A stretch of DNA of 64,000 nt from positions 28,458,001 through 28,522,000 of the forward strand of contig OZ231127.1 in NCBI GenBank assembly GCA_965153355.1. The letters are read 5' to 3'. The position numbers and the translations under genes are program-made. Below are positions 42,230-53,979 of this stretch, piece by piece. Under the pieces are notes generated by a model. It saw nothing but the letters and a program-made list of their open reading frames with translations. It searched no databases and was not told the origin of the DNA. Position 1 is the first letter of the stretch, and every line of letters begins with the position of its first letter. The DNA comes from Flaccisagitta enflata (taxonomy: Eukaryota; Chaetognatha; Sagittoidea; Aphragmophora).

Positions 42230-42306
42230 TGAAGGGACAGACGGACGGTCAAACGAACCGATGAACGGACAAAGCCTCTTTTGGGGCGAATCCGTGACTA
42301 TTAAAA
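42230..42306 (-). mobile_element. HINE-like head fragment
   Basis: 'gacagacggacggtcaaacgaacc', 'ggacaaagcctcttttggggcg' and 'gactattaaaaaa' match a decayed minus-oriented head. Confidence 0.4.
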
Positions 42307-42448
42307 AAGGAGAATTAAGTGAGGAAGAGAAAAAGATCATTCTCTCAAAGCTAATAAGACGTTTGACTGGCATCCAATTTTACTGAAGGAAGATGTTTTG
42401 ATAACTTTTAAGGACAGCAGGGATGAGCCATGATCAAACTTCATCAAT

Positions 42449-42690
<242 letters not shown>

Positions 42691-42808
42691 GTTGTCCATC
42701 CGTTACATAAACATGCACAAACCATTCACGACCCGTCTGAGACGGGCCGTCTCCTACGACCCAGACTCGAATGCATAAGATATGTAATTGCCAGTGACCT
42801 TTCTGTTT

Positions 42809-43056
42809 AACAAGGCCAACACCTATAAGTCGCGTGCGAGATTTACAGATTGACTTAGAATGACTTAGAATGACTTAGAATGACTTAGAATGACTCAGTA
42901 TACTCTTAAATGACTTTAAATGACATAAAGAAATAAAATTGATAAAAAAAGTAAAAGTGTGATGGACCGACAGACCGACCGACCAACCGACCAACCGACC
43001 AACCGACCGACCGACGGACGAGCGGGGTGTAGATTCGCGTGCACGCGACTAAAAAA
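42809..43056 (-). mobile_element. Complete HINE-like element, AGTCGCGTGC subfamily
   Basis: AACAAGGCCAACACC, AAGTCGCGTGCGAG, a short (AATGACTTAG)n core, a GACC array, GCGGGGTGTAGATTCGCG and TGCACGCGACT before AAAAAA. Confidence 0.85.
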
Positions 43057-43189
43057 GTGAGCCATAACAAACTCTATAATGGTGAGAATGTTTCCCTTAA
43101 CAATGACATCCCCTATCAAATACCATGATTTACATGAAACTATCAGAGAGAGAGAAAGCAAGTATAAATGAATGAAAGACGCAGAAATG

Positions 43190-43285
43190 CGAGTTTCTAT
43201 ACTTTTCGGCTCGTGCATTACAGACGCACCCATGAACGGGCCGATGGATGGACAAAAGCCCCTTATAGAGTCGCAAATGCTATGA
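43190..43285 (-). mobile_element. HINE-like element fragment
   Basis: 'aaatgcgagtttctatacttttcggctcgtg' matches the middle of the AGTTGCGGAC subfamily, followed by 'aaaagccccttatagagtcgc'. Both ends are eroded. Confidence 0.5.
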
Positions 43286-43315
43286 AAACATAAACCTAAA
43301 CATAAACAAAAACAA

Positions 43316-43317
<2 letters not shown>

Positions 43318-43359
<42 letters not shown>

Positions 43360-43364
43360 AAGAG

Positions 43365-43431
<67 letters not shown>

Positions 43432-43590
43432 ACGAAAGAAAGAAAGAAAGAAAGAAAGTAAGAAAGACAGGAAGAAAGATAGAAAATAAAATGAAGCAAG
43501 ACAGAAAAAAAGAAAGAAAAAAAGCAAGAAGGAAGGAAAGAGAGAAGGAAGGAAAGAAAGCGAGAAAGACAGAAAGAAAGGAAGAGAGAA
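43318..43590. repeat. (AAAG)n microsatellite
   Basis: AAAG tetranucleotides, imperfect toward the right end. Confidence 0.95.
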
Positions 43591-43739
43591 AATAGTCGCA
43601 AAAGCGTTACATGGTCAGCGGTACCCGATGCCCCTAAGTTAGTGTATGTGGGGAAGTAATGTTTTGTTGAGGTAATGGGGCAATGGCCCAGGAGGGGCCA
43701 ATGACCTATGATTCCCATCAGGACAATTTTCGAGTTTGA

Positions 43740-44640
43740 AAAAAAAGCTAGGTTGAGAGAGACTGATAAGCTAATTTTAAGTCTAAGAAGAGTCTAGTTT
43801 AAAGTCTGAAGACATAATTTAAAAAGTCTTGGAAGCTTAATTAGCACAAGTCTAACTTTGAAGTCTGCAGCTATTTTAACAGAGTCTGGGTGAGTGCTGC
43901 GTCTGATATGAATCGGGGTGATTTGGTTCTGAGGCCTGATTTTGGGTCTCATGTTCTGATTTAGGGGTCAGAAAGGGCCCAATTTTGGGTCTGAATGCTT
44001 GATTTGGGTCCTAAATACTTAATTTAGGGTCTGAAAGGCCTGATTTAGGGTTAGGCTGTTAGATGTAGAAGCCACAATTTAGGAGTCTGGAAGGTCTTTA
44101 TTGGAGTACGAGAGAGGCTTGGGAGTCAAAAATCTTTAGAGAGTCTGAAAAGTAATAAAAAAAATTGTTTGAGAGGAGGCCTGATTTGGGTTCAAAAGGG
44201 CCTCATTTGGTCTGGGAGGCTTGTTTTGGGGCTTGGGGGGCATCTGAAGCACGGAGAAAGAAATTGCACATGTGGAATATAGGTCATCCCGGCCCTCTAA
44301 GGCGCTGCCATAAAAACAAGTCATCCAGGATACATGGTCAGCATTGCCAGTACCCTGCTTGAGTGATTGACTGAGAAAGTGGAGTAGAGCAGGCAGAGGC
44401 CAAAGGGGCTAATATCATAGGACACAGGGTGAGTACATTCGTCACAGAGAGCATATTTGAGGCCTTAGTAGCAGTGCCATGTTTTCAATAGGAAATTTGA
44501 CTTTGACAATTTCCCATATTATCCAATGGGAGTTTGAAGCTTGGAAAGCTTCGAGGGGGGGGGACGGACGGAAGGACAGAAGGACGGACAGAAGGATGGA
44601 CAGAAGGATGGAAGGACGGACGGGCGTATGGAAATTCACC
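43740..44640. repeat. Degenerate 'ggcctgatttagggtctgaa' minisatellite and GGAC-rich stretch
   Basis: About 15 imperfect units between 43880 and 44230, then an (AAGGACGGACAG)-type stretch at 44565-44625. No gene. Confidence 0.6.
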
Positions 44641-44689
44641 TGCTAACCATGTTCTATAGGACATTTTGCCCACTGGGGCCGCTGCCCAA

Positions 44690-44970
44690 AAAGGAAAGAT
44701 CGAAAGAAAGAAAGAAAGATAGGAAAACAGAAAGAAAGTAAGAAAGAAAGAAAAAGAAAGAAAAAAGAAGAAAAGAAAGAAAAGAAAAGCAAGGAAAGCT
44801 GGGGAAAGAAGAAAAAAGAAGAAGAAGAAGATGAGAAGAGAAGAAGAAGAAGAAGAAAGATGAAAAGAAGAAGAAGAAGAAGAAGAAGAAAAGATAAAAA
44901 AGAAGAAAGAAAGAAAGAAAAGAAGAAAAAGAACGAAAAGAAGAAACTTAAAAGAAAGAGAGGAAGAAGA
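44690..44970. repeat. Purine-rich (AAAG)/(AAG) tract
   Basis: About 280 bp of almost pure purines on the plus strand. Confidence 0.9.
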
Positions 44971-44999
44971 ACAAAACAAATTAGAAACATATAAACGAA

Positions 45000-45212
45000 A
45001 ACAAGTGATGTAGAATCACAATATCATTGCGGATGGGTGGGCAGGGGGCATACATTTTAATCCACAATGCCCCCAATATACATAAAAAAACTGTCTCAAA
45101 AAACGCTTGTTTTCACTGACTCGTAGATTTTGGGTTTCTTAAATGGACGAACGGACCGACGGCCGGACGGACGGACAAAGCCTCTTATAGAGTTGCGTGT
45201 CCGCAACTAAAA
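45000..45212 (-). mobile_element. HINE-like element, AGTTGCGGAC subfamily, decayed tail
   Basis: 'attgcggatgggtgggcaggg' at the left and a GGAC array. The right end is 'aaagcctcttatagagttgcg' plus TGTCCGCAACT and AAAAA. Confidence 0.65.
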
Positions 45213-45254
45213 AGGGGAGAACAAAGTATGAAAGAAAGAACAAAGTATGAAAGA

Positions 45255-45600
45255 AACAAGGCCGGATACACGTAGTATAATTAAGTTTAAGTAAGTTTAA
45301 GTAAGTATAAGTAAGTAATTATATGTATGAGTAAGTATAAGTAAGTATAAGTATAATTTAAGTAGTATAAGTAGTATAATTGAGGTGGTATAAGTAGTCG
45401 CCGGCAGGCACTTATGTGGTTAGGCAGAGGCAGGAGTAGTATAGGGTAGGGCGGGGGATGTAATGTGGCTGGACAGGAGCAGCAGTGCTCTGAAATTACT
45501 ACTTCAGTCAATTTCGCGTCCTTCAGAATTTCGCATCATCGACGGGCCTACTGTATATGCACTGTACATCCTCTTACAGAGTCGCTTGGCCAGCGATTAA
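45255..45600 (-). mobile_element. HINE-like element with (AAGTATAAGT)n core
   Basis: AAACAAGGCCGGATACACG, an AAGTATAAGT-type tandem core, AGTCGCCGGC, then 'cctcttacagagtcgcttgg' and CCAGCGATTAA. The head hairpin (AATCGCTGGCCAAGCGACT) and tail word agree in 8 of 10 positions. The GTCN array is absent. Confidence 0.55.
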
Positions 45601-45879
45601 TAAGCACACTCAACAAGACCCCCCGGTATCAAAGCATACCCGTCTAAAAGACATGGAAATTTTAGTCCGTTTAGAAACAAAGTTACATATAAAAGTTGGA
45701 CAACATATAAGAGATAAATAACGCACGATTCTGTGTACAGTCCCTTGGGATGCGCTCTGTTGAAGCTCAACTGTATAGTAGGATTTTCAAGCGTTTCTCA
45801 ATCTTTTTACTCTATGCTCTTTTTTTTTCTCATTTTTCCATGCCCATGGCACCCTCGCCCATAAGTAGCATAACATAGT

Positions 45880-46060
45880 GATACTGCACCTTTCAGTTCC
45901 ATGTCACTAACGAATCGGAGCTCCAGATGCAAATCACGGACCAATCAGAGCGCGTGTTCGCTCTCGGGCACTTTCACGTGTTACCGCACGTCGCACGCGA
46001 CTTGAAAACGGAAACGGGTGAAAGAGACGACGTCAATTTATGATCTTCTCTCTTCGTTCC
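45880..46060 (+). promoter_or_regulatory. Candidate promoter of the scramblase gene
   Basis: A CpG-rich patch with an octamer (ATGCAAAT, 45927-45934), a CCAAT box (45941-45945) and a CACGTG E-box (45975-45980), about 600 bp before the ATG. No TATA box is evident. Confidence 0.4.
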
Positions 46061-46235
46061 TAGTATTCTGGTTACTGGTTAGTATCGACCAAACTCATTA
46101 TTGGATTATTGATATCACGCGATCTCGTCATTGATTGGGAAAAATGACGCGACTGGACGGCGATTCCTGTGCTCACTTTCAGCATGGAACCATCATAAGC
46201 ATGGCATCTGACTTTTATGTTTTCTATCAATAGCT

Positions 46236-46547
<312 letters not shown>

Positions 46548-46566
46548 AAGAAAACAAATATTCGCC

Positions 46567-47357
46567 ATGGAGACAGGAGATAAAGACGTGGGCGCTCAGG
46601 CTGAACCTCAGCCGCCGGAATCAGCACAGCACACGCTAGACAATGAAAAAACAAGTCCACCAGTTATCGAAGCATCTGTGGTGGTGACCGATGTAACGAT
46701 CACTGAAACAACAACAACAACAACAACAAAAACAACAACCAAAACGACTCTAGCGTTAACTGAAGTACCCGAAACATTGTGCACGACCTACGCAGTAGAA
46801 GATAAGACTCCCGAGAACACAACAACAACAACAACAACCAAAGGAATTACAGAATCAGCGAATAATGCAGCATCTTCCATAGAAAGTGAAGCAGTTTCTA
46901 CAACAACCACAGTATCAGCAGCTACCGAAGCATGTAGAGTAGTGACTGGTGTAATTGAGGCTCCAGCGGCGATCGATGATTCATCCACCGCGGCATCGGC
47001 ACCGGAAGAAGCAGTGGCTTCGACAACCGCGCCATCATCGACATCCGTCTGGATGGAGCCTCCAATGGACTGTCCGCCGGATTGTCCGCCGGGTCTCGAA
47101 TATCTGCAAACTCTGGACCAATTATCCATCAAACTCATGGGTGAAGAGCAACCAGAAACCGAAGGCAAAACGATGAAACTGAAATACAGCGTGGAGAATT
47201 CTAAAAGGGAGCGGATCTACTATCTCAGGGAAGAGGTTCACGTGTGGACGTTCGTCTGCTGCGGTCCCATGAGACCGTTCGATATGTTGGTTTACGACAA
47301 AGAAGAGCGCGAAGTCATGAGGCTGCGCAGGCCGTTGAGATGCGACTTTCTCAGCTG
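46567..47357 (+). CDS. Scramblase exon 1
   Basis: Thr-rich N-terminus, the proline-rich CPPDCPPGLEYL and the first half of the domain. Donor AGCTG|GTAAGG, phase 2. Confidence 0.85.
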
Positions 47358-49876
47358 GTAAGGCCAAGCGAACATGAAGGGAAGGGTTTTTTTTATAAAA
47401 GAGGAAATGAATGCATGAATGAATGAATGAATGAATGAATGAATGAATGAATGAAATGAATGAATGAATGAATGAATGTGGTTCAATCAGCGTTCAACAT
47501 GTGAGCGCAACTGCTCTGACTTTCCACCGTCGAGAGTGCGCGCCAAGGTCATTCACGTGCAGAGGTTGCGGATGGGGAGGCTCCCCCACCTTTCATTAAG
47601 AGCCCCCAGGAGGGCGAAATTTGCTGTTTCACATAGATTATAACGTATAATCTTCATTACTGTTAAAAGGATAGAAACAAAAGAGATCGACCATAATGAT
47701 TTCCAACTTACAAGAGAAACATGATAAATTCGGAAGATCAGTCGTTCGAACACAGAAACTCTTTCGTGAACCCAACTCTTGTTTCTCGCAAAATTCACTA
47801 ACGAAATTGGTTTACCACACTCTGAGTGGTCTTTAGAAGGAGATGATGAAAATCAATTACCGCAATATGCATATTAGGTTACGGATGATTACTTCCCTGG
47901 TGTTGATGCTGAGAACGAAGTAATCATGTATACCATATACGGGCTATACCTGAAATTCCTTTGTGAACCAAACTGAGGAAACTGAGCATTGATTCGAGAT
48001 AAGAGTTCCAAACGCTTCGTGGTTTCCTTTTCTCCAAACTTCTTTTACGAAAAAAGTCAAATACCGAGACAAAGAAGTCCGAATACACGGATGATAATTA
48101 GTCGCTTGTGGGTGGGCAGGGGCAGTAGTGCGGATGGGCAAGGGCAGTAGTGCGGATGGGCAAGGGCAGAATGTGGTTGGGCAGGGCAGGGCAAGAACCG
48201 TAATGCTCCGAACCAAGTCATTGTTTCAGCCGATTTCGCGTTATCCAAAAATTTGCGTTACCTACGGTACCTTCCGAGCAAACCCGGCTAAAACTGGAGG
48301 ATTAATTTTTATTACTTTAATTTCATTTTTCAATTTTTTTTTTTTTATTTAACAGAATTAAAAGATACTTAATTCCTTGAACATACTTGGCTGTCAAAAA
48401 AAATAACTTGTGAAATCAAAGTGTATGGAGACATTAATATGGAGTGTTCTAACCCAGACCATTGGATTCAGCAGAAAATTTTATCCATCCTAGATTACAA
48501 GAACAGCTCAATCAGACAATTATTTCAAATTTTATGGCCGTTTAAAGTTTTTAAGGACAATAGTCCTCAATTATTTTGAGACAATTGTCCTTAACTTAAA
48601 ATAGCTGTAAAACCTGTAAAAATTGTCTGATTGAGCTGTTCTTGTTGTCTAGGACAGGGAATATTTTCTGCTAAATTTAATGGTCTGGCTTAAAACACTT
48701 TAAAATGATGTGTTCATAGATTTTGATTTCAGGAGATAATCTTTTTCACACTCAAATACATTTAAGGAATTAAGTATCTTTTAATTAGGTTAGATACAAA
48801 AATTAAGATAAGGAAATAAAATTAAGGTTACAAAAATTAATCCTCCAGTTTTAGCCGGGATTGCTCGGAAGGTACTGTACCTACGGAGGAATTAATTAAG
48901 CTTAATCTATAATCAACAGGTTGATAAACAAATTGACAGAGAAACAGTAACAGCTTGGCATCAATTCCGCCCATTTCACCCATTTTGGGCAGCGTCTCCA
49001 AAACAGACGATGTCCTGTAGGAGACTGGGGAATTTTTGTTCGTCCCTCTCTCTCTTCGTATCCATATATCTGCTTGTCTATATATCCATCCATTCATTCC
49101 TCTATTCCCCCATCAAGCTTCTCAGGCTTGTAATCTGCCCTCTTGGGTCTGAAATCTGGCTTCTCAGGCTTACAATCTGGCTTCTCAGGTCTCCGATAAT
49201 CCCTCACACCTCGAAACTACTCTTTTCGGCCTCAAATTACAATGATGTAAGGCAGGGTAACGGGTATCACTGACCACATATTGCCCTTGGGCGCCTGTTC
49301 TTCTTCTGCTTCAGGTGCGGTAGGTGGAGTCAAGTGGAATTAGCGGTGGAATCGCCTCCCGGTCAACTCGTTGGTTTCGTCAAACAAGACTCGACTTTTT
49401 GTGTCCCGACTTTGACGGTTTTTGACGAAACTCGAAGGAAACCTTTACTCAGAATCGTCGGTCGTTGTTGTCCAGGAGTCGCCTGTCACACCGACGTCGA
49501 GTTCCCGATCGTAGATCTGAGGAGGAGGACGGCGACGACGGCAACCACGACCGCAGCGATGACGACGACGACGGCGGCGGCGGCAACCACAACGGCAGTG
49601 ACGACGACGAAGACGATGACAACGACCACTACAACGGAGGCGGGACTTGAAGACAAAGGCCAGAACGACGATGATGACGTTGACGATGATGTTGACGAGG
49701 AGATCGGATGCGTGACGAAGCGCGGGACGGCGTTATGCGTCGACTATCCAGAACCCGAAGACAACGGGAAATACTGTGTGAAATTCCCCGCGGATTTGGA
49801 CGTGAAAGTCAAAGCCACGCTGCTTGGGGCTGCCTTATTAGTAGGATTCTCGTTCTTTGACAAACAAGATGGGTGA
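46567..49876 (+). CDS. Phospholipid scramblase, 2 exons
   Basis: Joining 46567-47357 and 49315-49876 (GT-AG, phase matched, TGG codon across the junction) gives 450 aa. The family moves phosphatidylserine and other lipids between membrane leaflets. The first ~155 residues are a Thr/Ala-rich tail. The scramblase core follows: CPPDCPPGLEYL, VCCGPMRPFDM, EVMRLRRPLRCDFLSW, VELAVESPPGQLVGFVKQ, and a C-terminal membrane segment after FPADLDVKVKATLLGA. The exon 2 core is interrupted by a Thr/Ala/Asp-rich insert from (ACG)n/(GAY)n coding repeats. The acidic loop before FPADLDVK is YPEPEDNGKYCVK rather than the usual D-x-D-x-F-x-I pattern, so calcium binding may differ. ATG choice: good context (GCCATGG) after an in-frame stop. 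Confidence 0.85.
47409..47478. repeat. (GAAT)n microsatellite
   Basis: GAAT tetranucleotides at the start of the scramblase intron. Confidence 0.95.
48060..48235. mobile_element. GTCN-element debris with GGGCAGGGGCAG repeats
   Basis: 'ccgaatacacggatgataattagtcgc' resembles a minus-oriented tail, followed by three 'gtgcggatgggcaagggcag' units. Confidence 0.4.
48268..48877. mobile_element. 610-bp near-complete palindrome MITE in the scramblase intron
   Basis: ACCTTCCGAGCAAACCCGGC at the left is mirrored at 48854-48873. Inner pairs include 'gatacttaattcctt' (48361) with 48763-48780, and 'acagctcaatcagacaatt' (48512) with about 48622-48641. The centre lies near 48570. TACCTACGG flanks both sides (48259-48267 and 48878-48886). 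The true duplication could be 6-9 bp because the terminus is ambiguous. No coding capacity. Confidence 0.7.
49315..49876 (+). CDS. Scramblase exon 2
   Basis: Acceptor TCTGCTTCAG, then CGRWSQVELAVESPPGQLVG. It carries the low-complexity insert and the C-terminal hydrophobic segment, and stops after FFDKQDG. Confidence 0.85.
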
Positions 49877-50182
49877 ACGTTGAACAATCGCAATCATTTC
49901 ATCGTTCACAATCGTTCACGAAATAGAGAAAAAGAACAAATTCATTCTGTCTATATAGATATTCGTTCTATTATTGACAAATATAATCAACAATGTCTGA
50001 TAAATATTCAATCGTTACTTTTTTCCGCTTCCCCTGTACGTAATCATGGACATCCATTTTTTTTTCTTGGGGGGGGGGGGGGCAGTTTTGTTTAAAAAAT
50101 TTTAGAGTTACATGATATGCTGTTTATTAATTTGAAGTGTGGTAAGGACAAATACAGCGCGGAGTGCGTTGCGCGTAAATCT

Positions 50183-50500
50183 AAACAAGACCAAAACCTT
50201 TAAGTCGCCTGCGGGACATAAATACCTTAAGATGACTTAAATTGACTTTAAGTGACTCAAAATGACCTGAAATGACAGTTATAATGACTTAAAATGACTT
50301 AAATTGACTTAAATTGACTTAAAATGACTAAATTGACTAGACTTGATTGACTTAATATTGACTTGATATAACTTAATGTGACTTAAACTTAATGTGGCTT
50401 AAACTTAATATTGACTTAATATAACTTAATGTGACTTAAAATGGCTTAGAATGATTCATAATGACTTATTATGACTTATAATGACTAATAATGGCATTTA
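50183..50500 (-). mobile_element. HINE-like element with (AAATGACTT)n core, head lost
   Basis: AAACAAGACCAAAACC, AAGTCGCCTGCGGGAC and a degenerate AAATGACTT core. No GTCN array or hairpin follows before the next repeat. Confidence 0.55.
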
Positions 50501-50504
50501 GGAA

Positions 50505-51156
50505 AAAACTGTGTTAGTGTATGTGGATGTGAGGTGGTTAGAGGGGCAGCGGCCCTGAAGGGGTCGATGACCTATGCTGTTTTTATTTGAGCCTCAAGGC
50601 TGGAATTAGGGCCTGGAGGCTATAATTGGGACCTTAGGTTTGGAATTTCGGCCTCCAGGGCCCAGGCTGGTATTTGAGCCTTGAGGCTGGTATCTCAGCC
50701 TTGAGGCTGGTATGAGAGGCTGGTATTTGAGCGTTGGGACTGAATTTGGGGCCTCAACGCTAGATTTGGGGTCCTTCATTCTGGATGGGGTCTCAATGCT
50801 GGATTGCTGGAGTTTGGAACTCGAAGAAGGAATTAGGGCCCTGAGGCTAGGATTTAGACCGGGAGGATGGGATTAGGGCCTGGAGGCTAGGATTTGGGTC
50901 TGGAGGCTGAAATTCGTGCCTGAGGGCTGGAATTTTGTCCCCAAGTCTCGAATGTGAGCCTGGAGGCTGGGATTTGGGCTTTGAGACCGGGATTAGGGTC
51001 TTGAGGCTGGGTTTTGGGTCTTGAGGAAGGAGGAGAAATTTCCCCATTTGTGAAAGCATAGGTCATCGGCCCCCACGGGGCCGCTGCCCAAAAGGGGACA
51101 GATCGACCGACCAACGGACCGACAAAGAAGGGTGTAGAGTCGCATAGCACGCAACT
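50505..51156 (-). mobile_element. GTCN element with 'gcctggaggctgggatttgg' core
   Basis: 'ggggcagcggccctgaagg' and 'gatgacctatgctg' open it. About 20 minisatellite units follow (50590-51030), then 'gtgaaagcataggtcatcggcc', 'ggggccgctgcccaaaag', a GACC array, AAGGGTGTAGAGTCGC and 'atagcacgcaactaaac'. The reverse-strand relative is at 18584-19470. Confidence 0.6.
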
Positions 51157-51355
51157 AAACATATAGACATCTGTCTGTTTTTTTGTCTTGAACTTAATTT
51201 TCATAAGTTGAGACTAGCCAGCAAAATCCCTATGACTATTGACTATGAGTGATAAAACTGATAATGGTGTAAATCATGGACGTACACAACGGTTTATTAT
51301 CATGGCATTTCAAATATTTTGTTGTGAAAAACCACTCGGAAACACAAGTTTCGAT

Positions 51356-51680
51356 AAAACAAGGCCGGCAATTCAGATAACTAGTTACTGTAGATAACTG
51401 TAGTTACTCTAGAGACGTTGGAGCCTTGGTAAGACTACAAACTACTTAAAGTTAAAATCATTTTTTTCAATAAAGTCGCGTTTAAGTCAATCTTTAAGAG
51501 GCTTTGTCCATCTGCTGGTCTGCGTTGAACACAGTTAAAACTTCTTTTTTTTTTCTTTTTTTTTTTTTTTTTTTTTTTGAGGGACTAAATGAGCCTACTA
51601 GAATGAAAGAATGGACAAACCAACAGACGGATCAACGGGAAGATCCGATATATGGCTAGTTAATAGAGACCCATCTAAGA
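51356..51680 (-). mobile_element. Eroded HINE-like element
   Basis: AAAACAAGGCCGGCAATTC at the left. The middle holds 'taagaggctttgtccatctgc' in the opposite sense and a T-run, and the right part 'ggacaaaccaacagacgg'. It looks rearranged. Confidence 0.4.
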
Positions 51681-51770
51681 AACATCGAACGCGAGCGCCG
51701 TCATGATCACTTTTATTTCACGTGAGAACAGCAGCTCTGTCCAAACATCGTACCGTCCGTCAATCTAAAA

Positions 51771-51774
<4 letters not shown>

Positions 51775-51855
<81 letters not shown>
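51775..51855. repeat. (TC)n microsatellite
   Basis: TC dinucleotides, about 80 bp. Confidence 0.97.
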
Positions 51856-51857
<2 letters not shown>

Positions 51858-51961
51858 CGATAGTGTGAGCGTGAGTGTGAGTGTGTTTGAGTGTGTGTAT
51901 CAATTTATGTGTGTGTTTCAGTGTGTACACGTGTGTGGGTGCGTGTGTGGACGTTCGTGTA

Positions 51962-52958
51962 CACTGCGAACCATAAAAAAGGAAACAGCTGTTCTATGAG
52001 ATATTTCTCATGAAAAAAATGATTTTTTGATGTTATCTTTTTAAGACATGGAAAGAGTGTCATCAAATGAAGGCAATGTCACAAATCCCACGAGTTCATA
52101 TTAATTATTTTATATTTTATGGTAAAAAGAAGATATGGTGTCAGAATCTGTGTATGCACAGTGAATTTTTCAAAAGATGTAAAGAAATAGACCTTTTTTA
52201 TTAGATTTTCACCCTTTGCAGTGCAGTAAATCAATTGATATCATAAACCATTTAGAAGATATTTGAAAGAGCATTCATTTGCCGCCAATCTCGCATTTTT
52301 AGCTCAATTTGTTCAGACACAGTGAAGAAAAGACTGGAGAGTATTATTTATCAAGTTTGAAATGGCGCATAACCAAAATGTACCCATATAACTTTAAACT
52401 AATGCCATTTTCAAACGAATAAAGCTAGGAGGCTGGGATTGGTCTCAAATGAGAGATCTTTTGAAGATCTTTCAAATGGTCACTGATTTTGTTTACTTTC
52501 TTCCATCTTAACATGGATATTTTAAGAGGGGAAAAAGATCCCTTATTTTTTAAAATTTGTGTGATGAAAACATTCTTTCTTTTGTCTATCATAAAAGGTT
52601 TAAATCAAGTGAAAACCTAACAAAATCCATGACATTGCAAAAGCCGTTGAAAAAATCTGTCATTTGAGCTGTTTCTGGAGTTTCTAGCTCTATTTGTTTA
52701 GAAATTACAACAGTTTTATTAAAATTTGTCCTCTATGAATTAAGTAAGAAAATCTATTGTTTTCCCACTTAGGTTTTGATATGTTTGTCTTCATTTTAGC
52801 ATAAAATCCAAATGAATTGATCGAATTCAATGAGACTGGTGGCAAATTGTTCATTTTTTGAAGCTCTTTAAAATGCTCATGAATAACAATATGATTTGTT
52901 GAATCTAAACTATGTAAAATTAGAATGAAAGTTGTTTCTTTTTTTATGAGTCGCACTG
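51962..52958. mobile_element. 997-bp Tc1/mariner-like MITE
   Basis: Terminal inverted repeats of about 25 bp: the left begins CACTGCGAACCATAAAAAAG and the complement of the right end begins CAGTGCGACTCATAAAAAAA (about 21 of 25 match). TA flanks both ends (51960-51961, 52959-52960), the target duplication of Tc1/mariner elements. The interior has no transposase frame. Confidence 0.75.
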
Positions 52959-53020
52959 TATGTGTACCCGTGCATTTGTGTTAAGTATGTTGGCAGTGTT
53001 TATACGTATGTGTTTCTGTA

Positions 53021-53123
<103 letters not shown>

Positions 53124-53181
53124 GTGTGTGCGCTTGCGCGTGTTCCTTTCTTTTTTTCTCTCTTTTTTTCTTAAATTTCAA

Positions 53182-53312
53182 CCAATGACAATCGCCTAAT
53201 GCGCATTCGATTGTCCAACGACGTCGGGTCCTCATCGAGACCAATCAGATTTGTTCTTTCAGCCAATCAGATGAAGCGCATTCGCCGCTTCGAATGCCGA
53301 CCCTTTAAAAAG
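53182..53312 (+). promoter_or_regulatory. Histone gene promoter: three CCAAT boxes and a TATA-like box
   Basis: CCAAT at 53182, 53241 (ccaatcagat) and 53263 (ccaatcagat), then TTTAAAAA at 53304-53311, about 140 bp before the ATG. Multiple CCAATCAG boxes plus a TATA-like element are typical of replication-dependent histone genes. Confidence 0.6.
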
Positions 53313-53445
53313 ACGCTCAACTGAAAAAAGACGCCATTCTTCGTTTTGACACGTTCTCAAATAAGACTTCACGTCCTCCTAATTTCAAGCCTCTTTAAAT
53401 TCCTCTTATCGGCACCGAGCTCGACTTGACAACAATCAAGCTTAA

Positions 53446-53859
<414 letters not shown>

Positions 53860-53937
53860 ATAAGAAGAAGATGATCCGAATGCAGATTTACGCCGGGTCT
53901 AAAACCGGCGTCAATTGACGTCAATTACCACCCAAAA

Positions 53938-53953
53938 GGCCTTTCTTAAGGCC
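53938..53953 (+). terminator. Histone mRNA 3' stem-loop
   Basis: GGCCTTTCTTAAGGCC forms a 6-bp stem and 4-nt loop, preceded by CCAAAA-like bases and followed by ACCCA, matching the SLBP-binding consensus. An AGAAAGAATA purine stretch at 53966-53975 is a plausible U7-pairing downstream element. It lies 79 nt after the stop codon. Confidence 0.85.
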
Positions 53954-53979
53954 ACCCAATCTTCTAGAAAGAATATCAA

